Assembly (NCBI GenBank): GCA_963820375.1
Contig: CAWFZX010000003.1
Span: forward strand, 106,935-170,934
Reading direction: 5' to 3'
DNA: 64,000 bases
Source: AWTP1-13 sp963820375
Lineage (GTDB): Bacteria > Pseudomonadota > Alphaproteobacteria > Rhizobiales > Hyphomicrobiaceae
In this document: one piece after another, positions 1 to 9,458 of the stretch
Position numbering within the stretch: the first letter of the stretch is position 1
Layout of the letters: every line of letters starts with the position of its first letter
Program-made: the position numbers and the translations under genes
Notes under the pieces: model-generated
The model's database searches: none
Seen by the model: the letters and a program-made list of their open reading frames with translations, nothing else
Told to the model about the DNA's origin: nothing

Positions 1-1200
1 GCCGTCAAAGCCAAGCCTGAGGGGATCGAAGCTTGCCGGATCGATCGCCAGCCGTTTGGGATTGGGAAAGATCAGGAACGCCGAGGCCTCGCCGTAGACC
101 CCCCAGGGGATCTGCTCCTCGACCAGCACGGACGTGAGACCCGCGCGCAACTCCGCGGCCGTGCGCTCGGCGCGTCGGCACACGTCCTCCTGCTCGACGA
201 TCGTCAGGGCGGCCACGCCGGCTGCCGCGCACAGCGGATTGGCGTTGAAGGTGCCCTGATGGCCAATCTTTTCGCGCCCGGCCGCCTTGGCGGCGGCGAC
301 ATCGAGCTGATCCATGATGTCGGCGCGGCCGGCGACGGCGCCGCCGGGCAATCCACCGGCCAGAATCTTGGCCAAGATACACAGGTCCGGCACGATACCG
401 TAGCGGGCCTGCGCGCCGCCCGGCGACCAGCGAAAGCCGGTAATGACTTCATCGAAAATCAGCACCACTTGGTGCCGGCTGGAGAGCGCGCGCAGCCCAG
501 CAAGGAAGCCCTGCGGCAATGGCACCTGACCCCAGGAGGCCCCCGACGGCTCGAGCACAATGGCGGCGATATCCTCGCAGCCCTCCAGCGCGGCGGACAC
601 GCGGGCCAGATCGTCGGCCGGCAGCAGCAGGGTTTGCTCGACCAGCGTCGGCGGAATGCCGGCAGGTACACCGCCGCTGAAATGCGACATCGCACCGGCC
701 GCGACCCCATCGTGCCAGCCGTGGAAATGACCGACGAAGCGGATCACGCGGCTTTTGCCGGTGAAGGCGCGGGCAAGGCGAAGTGCCAGATGCGACGCCT
801 CGGTGCCGGAAGCGGTAAAACGCACCCGTTGCGCACAGCCGATCAGCTTCCCCACCAGCTCCGCCCAGCGCACCTCCAACTCGTGGCTGGAACCCCAGTG
901 CGTGCCGAGCCCGAGCTGCTGCGCGACGGCCTCCACGACCGATTGATGACCATGACCAAGCAGCAGCGCGCCGTGCCCCCCGAAGTAGTCGACGTAGGCA
1001 TTGCCGTCGACGTCCCATTTGCGGCTGCCGGCAGCCTTGGCCGCGTAGATCGGGTACGGCTGCAGCGTGCGGCTATCGTGCGTCAGGCCTGCCGGAATGA
1101 CCTGGCGCGCCTTGGCATAGAGTTCGGCGGAGCGGGGCGTGCGCGCCCGATACTCAGATTCAATCCTTGAGTTCGTGCTCGGCTGCGACATTGGCCTCAT
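1..1200 (-). CDS. Class III aminotransferase, glutamate-1-semialdehyde aminomutase-like (3' end missing)
   Basis: This is a PLP-dependent fold-type I enzyme. The reading frame runs 400 codons from the ATG at 1200 and leaves the window before a stop; relatives are roughly 430 residues, so about the last 30 are missing. It shows the family signature IFDEVITGFR with the PLP-contacting Asp, and the Schiff-base lysine in LAKILAGGLPGG. GTFNANPL near the C-terminal third is typical of the GSAM subgroup. An AGGAA sits just upstream of ATG 1200; a second in-frame ATG at 1191 is also possible. The position next to hydantoinase genes and a TRAP importer argues for a catabolic aminotransferase or aminomutase rather than the tetrapyrrole enzyme HemL (inference). 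The substrate cannot be read from the sequence. Confidence 0.88.
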   Translation of the reverse strand, partial: MRPMSQPSTNSRIESEYRARTPRSAELYAKARQVIPAGLTHDSRTLQPYPIYAAKAAGSRKWDVDGNAYVDYFGGHGALLLGHGHQSVVEAVAQQLGLGTHWGSSHELEVRWAELVGKLIGCAQRVRFTASGTEASHLALRLARAFTGKSRVIRFVGHFHGWHDGVAAGAMSHFSGGVPAGIPPTLVEQTLLLPADDLARVSAALEGCEDIAAIVLEPSGASWGQVPLPQGFLAGLRALSSRHQVVLIFDEVITGFRWSPGGAQARYGIVPDLCILAKILAGGLPGGAVAGRADIMDQLDVAAAKAAGREKIGHQGTFNANPLCAAAGVAALTIVEQEDVCRRAERTAAELRAGLTSVLVEEQIPWGVYGEASAFLIFPNPKRLAIDPASFDPLRLGFDG

Positions 1201-1251
1201 GTTTCCTGTGGGCGGGGCGCGCAGTTGGCGGACGCCGGAGCGCGCGCCTCG

Positions 1252-3336
1252 CTAAAGCTCTATTCTGATGTTGCCGCCTGCATCAAGCCGGGCCGTTGCC
1301 CCGGGGGGCACGACGCAGGTCGCATCATACTCCTCCACGATCAGCGGCCCACGCTCGCCGTCTGCCAGCGCCGATCGGGGCACCACTGGGGTCTCGAGCC
1401 AGCCGTGCGCCGATCCAAAGTAGGCGCGGCGGGGCGGGCCGGGCCTGGGCTCGGGGCGACTTTGCACCAGTTGGGCCGGCACCGCCGGTCCCGCCCGCAC
1501 GCCCTGTCCCACGACCTGGATCGACACCAGTTCGACCGGTTCCTGCGCGCCCGCGCGGTGGCCGTAGGTGCGCTCGTGCTCGCGGCCGAAGGCTTCCTCA
1601 AGTTCGCGCACCATCCCTTGATCGAACGGCCGCTCCGGAACGGGGACGAGAAGATCGAAGCTTTGTCCCTGGTAGTGCAGGGCCGCCGAGCGGCGCAGCC
1701 GCGCCCGCTCGCCCGCGAAGCCTTCACTGCTCAGCTGCGCCAAGGCTTGCCGCGCCAGCTCCTGCCAGGCGGCCTCGATTTCAGCGAGATCGGCGCCGCG
1801 CAGCAGCCGGCGAAAGGTACGCGAGTAGTGGTGCTCGACGTCGGCATAGAGCAGGCCGAAAGAGGAGAAGAGGCCAGGCGCGGGCGGCACGATGACCTGG
1901 CTGATGCCGAGCGAGCGGCCCATTGCGCAGGCAAACAACGGGCCATTGCCGCCGAACGCGAACAGGGCACATTGCCTCGGATCGCGTCCGCGTTCGGTGG
2001 AAACGGCCTTGATGGCGCGGATCATGTTGGAGGCGGCAATCTCATGGGCGCCGAACGCCGCCGCCTCCAGGCTGAGGCCCAAGGGTGCGGCGATCTTATC
2101 CTCGAACACCCGATGCGCCCGCTTGGCATCGAGCCGCAAGGCACCGCCGATCAGATGTTTGGGATTGATGAGACCGAGGATGACGTTGGCATCGGTAACC
2201 GTCGGTGTTTCGCCGCCGTTGCCGTAGCAGACGGGTCCGGGCGAAGCGCCGGCGCTTTGTGGACCTACCTGCAGGCTGCCGCCCGCATCGATCCACACGT
2301 GCGATCCTCCCCCGGCTCCGACCTCGGCCAGATCGATCGCCGGCACCTTGAGGGTATAACCCGCACCCGTCAGCAGCCGCGAGCCGACCATGATGCCGGC
2401 ACCGACGGCGTATTCATGCGCGCGCGTGACTTGCCCATCCTCGACGATCGAGGCTTTGGCCGTGGTGCCGCCCATGTCGAAGGTGATGATCTTGTCAAGC
2501 CGCATCGAGCGCGCCAGCGCCTGCGCACCCACCACGCCGCCGGCCGGCCCGGACTCGATGATGTGCATCGGACGCTCGATCGCGGCCGCGCTTGTCATCA
2601 GTCCGCCGTTCGACTGCATCAGCAAGAGGCGTGCCGGCATCTCCGCCGCGTCCAGCCGCTGCCGCAGGGCGTGCAGATAAGTGGCCACGATCGGCATCAC
2701 GTAGGCATTGATCACCGTCGTCGAGGTGCGCTCGTACTCCTTGATTTCCGGCAAGACCTGGTAGGAAATCGACAGCGGCATTTGCGGCGCCCTGCGCTTG
2801 ACGATCTCGGCCAGCATGAATTCGTGTGCCGGGTTGGCGAACGAGTTCAGCAGACACACCGCAATGGCTTCGACCTTCTCGGCCAGTAGCTTGGCAACGG
2901 CACGCTCGGCGTCGGCGCTCTCCAAGGCCCGCTCGATGCGGCCCAGCTGATCGACCCGTTCGCCGACGGTCTGGCGCAGGTAGCGCGGCACCAAGGGCTC
3001 GGGCTTGGACCAGCCGAGGTCGTAGAGACGTGGCATCCGCAAGGTGCGGATTTCCAGAACATCCCTGAAGCCCTCGGTGGTGATCAGACCGACCCGCGCA
3101 CCCTTGCGCTCCAGGATCGCATTCGAGGCGACCGTGGTGCCATGCCGGATCTCCTCGATGGCGGCGGCCGAGGCGTCGGTTTCGCCGAACAGCTGCCGCA
3201 ACCCTTCGACGATGGCCCGCCCGTAATCGTCGACGCTCGAGGCGATCTTCAGGGTATGGATTTTGCCGTCCGAACCCAACAACACGATGTCGGTAAAGGT
3301 ACCGCCGATGTCTACTCCAACGCGATAGACCGCCAT
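1252..3336 (-). CDS. hyuA: Hydantoinase/oxoprolinase family protein, subunit A (HyuA-type)
   Basis: 694 residues, the usual size for the ATP-binding subunit of N-methylhydantoinase, 5-oxoprolinase or acetone-carboxylase-like enzymes. The N-terminus has the sugar-kinase/actin-type phosphate loop GVDIGGTFTD, and a second phosphate motif FDMGGTTAK lies near residue 285. Such enzymes use ATP to activate a cyclic amide or imide carbonyl for ring opening. The start was placed at MAVYRV because it lies four bases after the stop of the upstream hyuB and has GGAG about eight bases ahead; an upstream ATG would overlap hyuB. It acts in the cytoplasm with subunit B. Hydantoin, 5-oxoproline and related lactams are all possible substrates; the context gives no decision. 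Confidence 0.93.
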   Translation of the reverse strand: MAVYRVGVDIGGTFTDIVLLGSDGKIHTLKIASSVDDYGRAIVEGLRQLFGETDASAAAIEEIRHGTTVASNAILERKGARVGLITTEGFRDVLEIRTLRMPRLYDLGWSKPEPLVPRYLRQTVGERVDQLGRIERALESADAERAVAKLLAEKVEAIAVCLLNSFANPAHEFMLAEIVKRRAPQMPLSISYQVLPEIKEYERTSTTVINAYVMPIVATYLHALRQRLDAAEMPARLLLMQSNGGLMTSAAAIERPMHIIESGPAGGVVGAQALARSMRLDKIITFDMGGTTAKASIVEDGQVTRAHEYAVGAGIMVGSRLLTGAGYTLKVPAIDLAEVGAGGGSHVWIDAGGSLQVGPQSAGASPGPVCYGNGGETPTVTDANVILGLINPKHLIGGALRLDAKRAHRVFEDKIAAPLGLSLEAAAFGAHEIAASNMIRAIKAVSTERGRDPRQCALFAFGGNGPLFACAMGRSLGISQVIVPPAPGLFSSFGLLYADVEHHYSRTFRRLLRGADLAEIEAAWQELARQALAQLSSEGFAGERARLRRSAALHYQGQSFDLLVPVPERPFDQGMVRELEEAFGREHERTYGHRAGAQEPVELVSIQVVGQGVRAGPAVPAQLVQSRPEPRPGPPRRAYFGSAHGWLETPVVPRSALADGERGPLIVEEYDATCVVPPGATARLDAGGNIRIEL

Positions 3337-3340
3337 GGCT

Positions 3341-5137
3341 CTACTCCGCAGCGCCCGCCGCAGGCGACGGATCATTGCGCTGCACGATGGGCGGCACGCG
3401 CCAGCCGCGGCGCGCGGCGATGCGGGCGCGTTGCTCCGCGGTTGCGCCGGCGTCGACGACCCAACGCAGCGTATCGACGACCACGCCGTAGTCGGCCGCG
3501 GCCTTGGCCGCGCTCAACAGTTCGTTGCGCACGTCCCATAACACCGCCTGGGGATCGCGCTCGAGGGGGTCGCCCCAGCCGCCGGCCCCGGCCAGCACGT
3601 GCCGGAACACGTCGCCCTTCTTCACCGTCATGACGAACTTGCCGGGCAGGGTGCGATTTTCGCTGGCGGGATTGAGATAATTTTCCGAAGGCGCACCGGG
3701 ACTGCCGCCATAGAGGCCAAAGGGCCGGTGATCGCGCCGGTCGGAACGCACCTGCAAGACGCCCTCCGTCTCGTTGAAGCGGTAGTCGCGCCGAAACGGC
3801 ACGCCGCCGCGATATTTTCCGGCCCCCGCCTTGTCGGCGACGAACTCATAGGCGAGCAGCGAGATCGGATGCTCGGCCTCCGTCACCTCGATCGAGTGCG
3901 ATGCCATGTTGGCGAACATGTGCGAGTTCCCATCCAGCCCATCCGCCCAGGGCCGGGCACCCCAGGCGCCGCAGGTAAAATCGACGTACACAAACGGCCG
4001 GCGCTGTTGGTCGTAACCGCCGATGGAAATGCCGGTGTTGCCACCGTCACCTGCCGCCTTGACCCTGTCGGGCAGCATCATCGCCAGGGCGCCGAACATG
4101 CAATCGGTCATGCGGAAGCCCGTCAGCCCCCGCGCCGCACAGGCGGCCGGCGGCACGGCGTTGCCGACGGTACCCGGCGGGCAGACGACCTCGATGGCAC
4201 GAAACACCCCCTCATTGTTGGGGATGTTGGGTGGCAGCACCGAGCGCACGCCGGTGTAGGAAGCCGCCTTGGTGAATGACAGCGTGTTGTTGATGGCGCC
4301 TTTCACCTGCGGGCTGGTGCCGGTCCAGTCCACCAGCATGTGACCTGCCCGCTTGCGAATGCTGACAAACAGGCGGATCGGCCGGCCGTAGTCGATACCA
4401 TCGTCGTCGATCCAATCCTCGAAACTCCACTCACCGTCGGGCAACGCCTGCAGCGCAGCCCGTGTCAGGCGCTCGGCATGATCGATCGTTGCTTGCAGCA
4501 AGGTCTTGGTCGGCTCGACACCGTAACGGGCCACCAGCTCGGCGAACTGCTTCTCGGCAATGTGGCAGGCGGCGAGCTGAGCACGCAGGTCGCCGAACAG
4601 TTGCACCGGCAAACGCACGTTCTTCTCGATGAACGTCATGATGGTCGCGTTCAGTTTGCCCGCCGCGTAGAGCTTCATTGGCGCAATGCGCAGTCCTTCG
4701 GCATAGATCTCCGTTGAATCGGAGGCATTGGAGCCGGCCACGCGTCCGCCGACGTCGCAGTGGTGGCAGACCGTGCAGGCAAAGGCGAGCCGCTCGCCGG
4801 CATGGAACAGGGGCTTCATGACAAAGATGTCGGGCAGGTGCATGCCGCCGTCGAATGGATCGTTCATGATGAAGACATCGCCTTCGGCGATATCGTTGCG
4901 GAAATGCCGCATGATCGCTTCCATCGCCGTGGGCACGGAACCGAGATGACCCGGCAAGGTCAGGCCTTGAGCGGCGAGCCGGCCTTCGGCATCGGCAAAG
5001 CCGGTGGAGTAGTCCATGTTGTCCTTTAGCACGCCGGAATAGGTGGTGCGAAAGACCGTCAAGGCCATTTCGTCGGCGATCGAGAAGATGGCGTTCTTGA
5101 ACAGCTCGAGCGTGATGGGATCAACGCTAATGGCCAT
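3341..5137 (-). CDS. hyuB: Hydantoinase B/oxoprolinase family protein (HyuB-type)
   Basis: 598 residues, matching the B subunit of N-methylhydantoinase/oxoprolinase enzymes. The N-terminus MAISVDPITLELFKNA and the motif FIMNDPFDGGMHLPD with metal-binding Asp and His are hallmarks of this family, and GAGGWGDPLERDP near the C-terminus is the usual family ending. The start was set at the ATG preceded by GGAGAAG at good spacing; the frame is open further upstream but without a ribosome site. It precedes hyuA by four bases, so the two subunits are translationally linked. Upstream lies the TRAP transporter (gap of 120 bases), which suggests that the imported solute is the substrate (inference). Confidence 0.93.
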   Translation of the reverse strand: MAISVDPITLELFKNAIFSIADEMALTVFRTTYSGVLKDNMDYSTGFADAEGRLAAQGLTLPGHLGSVPTAMEAIMRHFRNDIAEGDVFIMNDPFDGGMHLPDIFVMKPLFHAGERLAFACTVCHHCDVGGRVAGSNASDSTEIYAEGLRIAPMKLYAAGKLNATIMTFIEKNVRLPVQLFGDLRAQLAACHIAEKQFAELVARYGVEPTKTLLQATIDHAERLTRAALQALPDGEWSFEDWIDDDGIDYGRPIRLFVSIRKRAGHMLVDWTGTSPQVKGAINNTLSFTKAASYTGVRSVLPPNIPNNEGVFRAIEVVCPPGTVGNAVPPAACAARGLTGFRMTDCMFGALAMMLPDRVKAAGDGGNTGISIGGYDQQRRPFVYVDFTCGAWGARPWADGLDGNSHMFANMASHSIEVTEAEHPISLLAYEFVADKAGAGKYRGGVPFRRDYRFNETEGVLQVRSDRRDHRPFGLYGGSPGAPSENYLNPASENRTLPGKFVMTVKKGDVFRHVLAGAGGWGDPLERDPQAVLWDVRNELLSAAKAAADYGVVVDTLRWVVDAGATAEQRARIAARRGWRVPPIVQRNDPSPAAGAAE

Positions 5138-5257
5138 GGCGAGCTTCTCCAAAACATAGCCCAGGATATCGGATCCTTGCCGACCCGGTCGGCGCTCGGC
5201 CCTGGAAGCGGCCGCCGCCGGCAATCTGATTGAGCCGCCCCTGCACATCAGCCCATG

Positions 5258-6544
5258 CTAGCGCGTGAGCCCCAAGAAGCGCGGCAGCATCAGGGCGATG
5301 TCGGGGATGAATGCAACCAACAGCAGTGCGACCACAATGGCCGCCAGGAAGGGCAGCAGCGGCTTGACGAGCTTGTCCATTGGCAAACCGCTGATAGCCA
5401 TGCCCACAAAAAGACAAAGCCCGACCGGCGGCGTGATATGGCCCACGGCGGAGGCGATCACGCAGACGATGCCGAAGTGAATTGGGTGCACGCCGGCGGC
5501 CTGCGCCACCGGCAATAAGACGGGGACCGTCACCAGGATGATCTCCGATGGCGTCAGAAAGGTGCCGAGGATCAGGTAGAGAACGATAATGAGAGTGAGG
5601 AACAACCACAAACTTGGTGCGAGGGCGGCGATGGCCTCGGCGACCTGGAAGGGAAACTTGGAGTAGGTGAGCACCCAGCCGAACGCTCCCACGAAACCGA
5701 TGATCATGCCGATGACGCCGGACAGACGCGCAGAGTCGGCAAAAATTTTCGGTATCTCGCGCCAGGCCGGTTCGCGGTAGAAGATTGGCGGCACCAGCAG
5801 GGCGTAGACCACGGCCACCGCGGCCGCCTCGGTCGGCGTGAACAGGCCGACCAGGATGCCGCCCATAATGATCGCCGGGATCATCAGCGCCGGCAGCGCA
5901 TTGCGCAGCGCCGCCAGGAACTGGGGAAACGTCGGCGGCAGCTCCTTGGGATAGTTGCGCTGTCTGGCGATGACAAACACCGGAACAGCCATGCCGGCAC
6001 CGACCAGCAGCCCCGGAATGACGCCAGCCGCGAACATCGCCGCGACCAACTCTTCAGCCATCCAGGCATAGATCACGGCGATGATCGAGGGTGGGATGAT
6101 CGGCGCCACCACGGCCGTTGAGACGGTAAGCGCGGTGGCAAAGTCGAGATCGTATCCCTTGCGCACCATCTGCGGGATCAGAAACGTGCCAAGCGCCGAC
6201 ACGTCGGCCACTGCCGAACCGGAAATGCCGCCAAAGAACATACTGTCGACGACGTTGACATAGGCCAGCCCTCCCCGGAAGCGGCCAACGATAACGGTCG
6301 CCAGATCGATGATGACGCGGGCCACGCCGCCTCGCGCCGCAATGTTACCGGCCAAGATGAAGAGGGGTGCGGCGAGCAACAGATAAGAATCGGACAACAG
6401 CCCGACGAACCGGGTCGGAATGATGATCGGATTGAGGGCCGAATAGAACAGCGACGTCGCCAGGGCGCCCACGGCCATGGCAATGCTGATCGGCATGCCG
6501 AGCAGAATGAACAGCAGGAAGACGATCAGCAGGGTTTCTGCCAT
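5258..6544 (-). CDS. TRAP transporter large permease (DctM/SiaM-type)
   Basis: 428 residues and very hydrophobic, with about a dozen membrane segments, as expected for the ion-coupled large membrane subunit of a tripartite ATP-independent periplasmic (TRAP) transporter. The N-terminus MAETLLIVFLLFILLG and the internal motif FGGISGSAVADVSALG are typical of DctM proteins. It overlaps the end of the small-permease gene by 19 bases, showing translational coupling. It works with the DctQ-type and DctP-type genes just upstream in the same direction. TRAP systems usually carry carboxylates or other acidic solutes, driven by a sodium or proton gradient. Confidence 0.95.
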   Translation of the reverse strand: MAETLLIVFLLFILLGMPISIAMAVGALATSLFYSALNPIIIPTRFVGLLSDSYLLLAAPLFILAGNIAARGGVARVIIDLATVIVGRFRGGLAYVNVVDSMFFGGISGSAVADVSALGTFLIPQMVRKGYDLDFATALTVSTAVVAPIIPPSIIAVIYAWMAEELVAAMFAAGVIPGLLVGAGMAVPVFVIARQRNYPKELPPTFPQFLAALRNALPALMIPAIIMGGILVGLFTPTEAAAVAVVYALLVPPIFYREPAWREIPKIFADSARLSGVIGMIIGFVGAFGWVLTYSKFPFQVAEAIAALAPSLWLFLTLIIVLYLILGTFLTPSEIILVTVPVLLPVAQAAGVHPIHFGIVCVIASAVGHITPPVGLCLFVGMAISGLPMDKLVKPLLPFLAAIVVALLLVAFIPDIALMLPRFLGLTR

Positions 6545-7044
6545 AGGGGTCTCAGGGCCCGATAGATATTGCGAAACATCGGCAGAACGATCAGGACGGA
6601 CCCGATCGGCAAAGCTGCAAAAACCCAGCCAAGGGGCAGCCCAAGCCCGGCGCTGGTTTGCAGCTGCGCATTCGGCACCAGCACGAGACTGAGCTTGCAG
6701 AGGTAGAGGAACACGGCAATGCCCACCGCATTGGTCAACGCCAACACGAGGGCACGCCAACGCGGCGGCAAGCGATTGACGAAATAGTCGAGGACAGTGT
6801 GCTCGTCACGGTACATGGCGGCGGCGGCGCCAATCATGACGAGCCACACGAACAGGAAGCGGGGCACCTCTTCCAATCCGTCGATGCCGACGGCGCCCAG
6901 GTAGCGCAGCACCACCTGAATGAAAACGGCCGCCGACATGACCGCGAGGATCAACCCTCCAAGCAGTCCGAGCAGATCATAGGCACGCTTGAAGGGCTGG
7001 TTGACGCGAGCAGGGCCGGTACCGGCGTCCTCATCGGCGGCCAT
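6526..7044 (-). CDS. TRAP transporter small permease (DctQ-type)
   Basis: 172 residues with four predicted membrane helices. The segments around GLILAVMSAAVFIQVVLRY and LFVWLVMIGAA, with RDEHTVLDYF between helices two and three, follow the DctQ pattern. The start at MAADED gives a short soluble N-terminus; it lies only four bases after the stop of the solute-binding-protein gene upstream. The 3' end overlaps the large permease gene by 19 bases. Its role is to dock the binding protein and support the large permease in the inner membrane. Confidence 0.92.
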   Translation of the reverse strand: MAADEDAGTGPARVNQPFKRAYDLLGLLGGLILAVMSAAVFIQVVLRYLGAVGIDGLEEVPRFLFVWLVMIGAAAAMYRDEHTVLDYFVNRLPPRWRALVLALTNAVGIAVFLYLCKLSLVLVPNAQLQTSAGLGLPLGWVFAALPIGSVLIVLPMFRNIYRALRPLWQKPC

Positions 7045-7048
7045 GTCG

Positions 7049-8053
7049 CTACTTGATGCTCTGGATGTGGTCGACCATCTTGCGCGCATCCTTGCCGGCG
7101 GCCGTCGCATAGAACTCCTCATAGACGCCTTGGGTGGCTAGCAGAAACGGGGCGGCGTCCGGCTTGGTGATGGTGACGCCCTTTTCCCGCACCTGGTCCT
7201 GAATTGACTTATCCTCCTCCAGGATGAATTTGCGATTGAAGACCCTGGCATGCTCCCACGCCTCGGCGATGGCCTTCTGGCCGGCCGCATCCTGCTTCTG
7301 CGAGGCGGCCTTTGACATGATGAGAGCGGTCGCCTGATGCGTGTGGCGCACATCCGCCACGTACTTGACGATGTCGTAGAACTTGTTGTGGTAGAAAGTA
7401 TTGACGCCGCCTTCGGCAAAGTCGATCACCTTGGTTTGCAGCGCCGTGGCCACCTCCGGAAAGGCAATCGGCGTCGAGATCATGCCGAGGGCTTTGAAGG
7501 TGGCGACAAGGATCTTGTCCTCCTGCACGCGCACCTTCTTGCCCTTGATATCGGCAAGCGAATTGATGGCGTTGTGCCCGTAGATGCCGCGGTAGCCGGC
7601 GGCGATGAAGCCGATCAGCTTCAGGCCCTTCTTGTCGAGGATCGCATCGTAGTACTTGGTGATGGTGTCGCCATCGTCGAGGGCCTTGAAGACGTGCTGG
7701 TAGTCGCGAAAGATGTAGGGCAGCTGGAACACCGACATTTCCGGGATCAAGGTCGAGAGCGGTGCCGTCGTGATCGGGCCGAAATCGACCGCGCCAAGCT
7801 GAATTTGCTGGGCGACCTCGCGTTCACCACCGAGCGCGCCGGAATGATGATGCGCAATCTTGAGCTTGCCGTTGGTGAGTTCCGCGAGCTTGTCGGCGAA
7901 TTGCTGGGCCGCTTGCGAGGTGCCGTGCTTGGGCGGGTTGACGTTGCCCATGCTCATCTCTCTGTCCTGGGCCAGCACCGTGCCCCCGGCGGCCAGTGTC
8001 AGGACAAGTGTCAGAGCGCGCAGCCCCGTGAGGTGCAGCAAGCAAGCGGGCAT
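7049..8053 (-). CDS. TRAP transporter periplasmic solute-binding protein (DctP-type)
   Basis: 334 residues. The N-terminus holds a Sec signal peptide with a hydrophobic core around LTLVLTLAAGG ending at VLAQ. The family features GALGGEREVAQQIQLGAVDF and a later region around KKVRVQEDKI, with the arginine that binds the ligand carboxylate in most DctP proteins, are visible. The start ATG at 8053 follows GGGAGG at eight bases. It is the first gene of the transporter set and probably of the whole minus-strand run that ends with the hydantoinase and aminotransferase genes. It captures the substrate in the periplasm; identity unknown, probably a carboxylate or cyclic amide (inference). Confidence 0.94.
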   Translation of the reverse strand: MPACLLHLTGLRALTLVLTLAAGGTVLAQDREMSMGNVNPPKHGTSQAAQQFADKLAELTNGKLKIAHHHSGALGGEREVAQQIQLGAVDFGPITTAPLSTLIPEMSVFQLPYIFRDYQHVFKALDDGDTITKYYDAILDKKGLKLIGFIAAGYRGIYGHNAINSLADIKGKKVRVQEDKILVATFKALGMISTPIAFPEVATALQTKVIDFAEGGVNTFYHNKFYDIVKYVADVRHTHQATALIMSKAASQKQDAAGQKAIAEAWEHARVFNRKFILEEDKSIQDQVREKGVTITKPDAAPFLLATQGVYEEFYATAAGKDARKMVDHIQSIK

Positions 8054-8227
8054 GATCGATCCTCCCAAACTCTTAAAGACGGTCCCTCGTTTGGCCGGCA
8101 CCATCCTGGGTGATCGGAATAACTCCGGTCAAGCCTGTTCTCGGCGCGAGGCGATATTCGCGGCAATGCCGGAGCCTTGTCAGCGGGTTCGCCGGCAGGT
8201 GCGCCAGCAGGTGCGCAAGGCAGGCAA

Positions 8228-9349
8228 TCAGAGCCGTTCGACGATGCTGAGACCGCGTCGGCGATCGATCAGGTAGAGCAGACCTCGATCATCGATGGTC
8301 ACGTCGTTGCTCGACACCCGATCGGTTCCCGCCGGCACGTCGGGCAGGAAAGAGGCGACCTCGCGCAACTGGTGCGGATTGCCGACGTCGATGATGCGCA
8401 AACCGTGCGCGAACCAGGCAAACGGCAGCTCGCTACCCATCACCTTCTCGCAAGGTTGATGGCAAGCCGTCATGGTGGGCTGGGGACCGTCCTCGATGCC
8501 TTCGATCTGGAAGCTGCCGACCGGCACCGGCCGACGCTCGTCCGTGATATCGAGCATCCAAATGAAAGCCGGCACATCGGTGTCGCTGCGCTGCACGTCC
8601 TCATCGGCGACGACGAGGTAGCGGCGGCCGCGGATCTCGAAGGGTAGCGGCAGCGCCGTGTGGGTCGGGCAGGCAAACGGCGGCTGCCAGTTCAATCCGG
8701 AGACCAGCTTGGGGCTCGCCAGGTCGTCGATGTCGAGGATGACGAAGCCGCCCTTCCAGTAGCTGGTGTAGAGCCGATTGCCGAGCCGCAGCGGATGATG
8801 GCAGCGATGCGCATCCTGCTGCCAGCTTGGCTGTTCACCTCCAGCCGTCCATTGTCCCGGCATCCACCAGCGGCCAACTTCCTGGGGGTGGCGAGGGTCC
8901 TTGAGATCCATGATCAGCACGATGGTGCCGACGTAGCCAGCCATGGTCGACGACAGGTAGGCGAAGCGGCCGTCGAAATCGAAGCGGTGTACGCCCTTGC
9001 CAACGGTCGTCCACTGCGTGATGGGGCGCGGCGCGGCTGGATCGGCAACGTCGTAGATGCCAATCCCGCTGCTGAAGTCGGCCGGCAGCTGACGCGCGTC
9101 AGCCCCGTTGATCTCGTGATTGACCAGCATCAGACCATTCTCCACGCGCACCTTGTGGGAATGCGCGCCGGGCGGCATGCCAAGGCTGGCAAGCGCCCTG
9201 CAGTTCTTGGGATCGCGCACATCAACGATCGAGGTCCCGTGCGGACTGCGCATATGGCCGATGTAGGCAATGCCATCGACGACCACGACTTGACCGCCGC
9301 CTGCGCAATCGAAATAGCCGACTTGCCGTAAACCAACACCCTTGCCCAA
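8228..9349 (-). CDS. LVIVD-repeat (beta-propeller-like) protein with a TTG start
   Basis: 373 residues built from repeated blades that end in phrases such as GTSIVDVRDP, GIGIYDVADP, IVLIMDLKDPRHP, FVILDIDDLASP and GLRIIDVGNP, which is the LVIVD-repeat pattern of a beta propeller. No ATG exists near the expected N-terminus. A perfect AGGAGG lies seven bases before a TTG at 9349, so translation very likely starts there; the frame is open further upstream but without such a site. No signal peptide or membrane segment is evident from this start. Homologues are of unknown function. It stands alone between the TRAP operon and a permease gene. Confidence 0.8.
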   Translation of the reverse strand: MGKGVGLRQVGYFDCAGGGQVVVVDGIAYIGHMRSPHGTSIVDVRDPKNCRALASLGMPPGAHSHKVRVENGLMLVNHEINGADARQLPADFSSGIGIYDVADPAAPRPITQWTTVGKGVHRFDFDGRFAYLSSTMAGYVGTIVLIMDLKDPRHPQEVGRWWMPGQWTAGGEQPSWQQDAHRCHHPLRLGNRLYTSYWKGGFVILDIDDLASPKLVSGLNWQPPFACPTHTALPLPFEIRGRRYLVVADEDVQRSDTDVPAFIWMLDITDERRPVPVGSFQIEGIEDGPQPTMTACHQPCEKVMGSELPFAWFAHGLRIIDVGNPHQLREVASFLPDVPAGTDRVSSNDVTIDDRGLLYLIDRRRGLSIVERL

Positions 9350-9458
9350 CTGTGCGCCTCCTGACCGCCGCCGCCTTGCAGTATTGAGGGGCAGCCGACT
9401 TTCCCGCAAGCTCTGATCGGCCGCCCTCAGGCAGCCCCGGCCGCCACCCGAGTTGTAG

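Noticed and set aside
1225..2889. Plus-strand open frame of about 550 codons opposite HyuA
   Set aside because: Antisense shadow of a well-conserved gene; no motif and no ribosome site.
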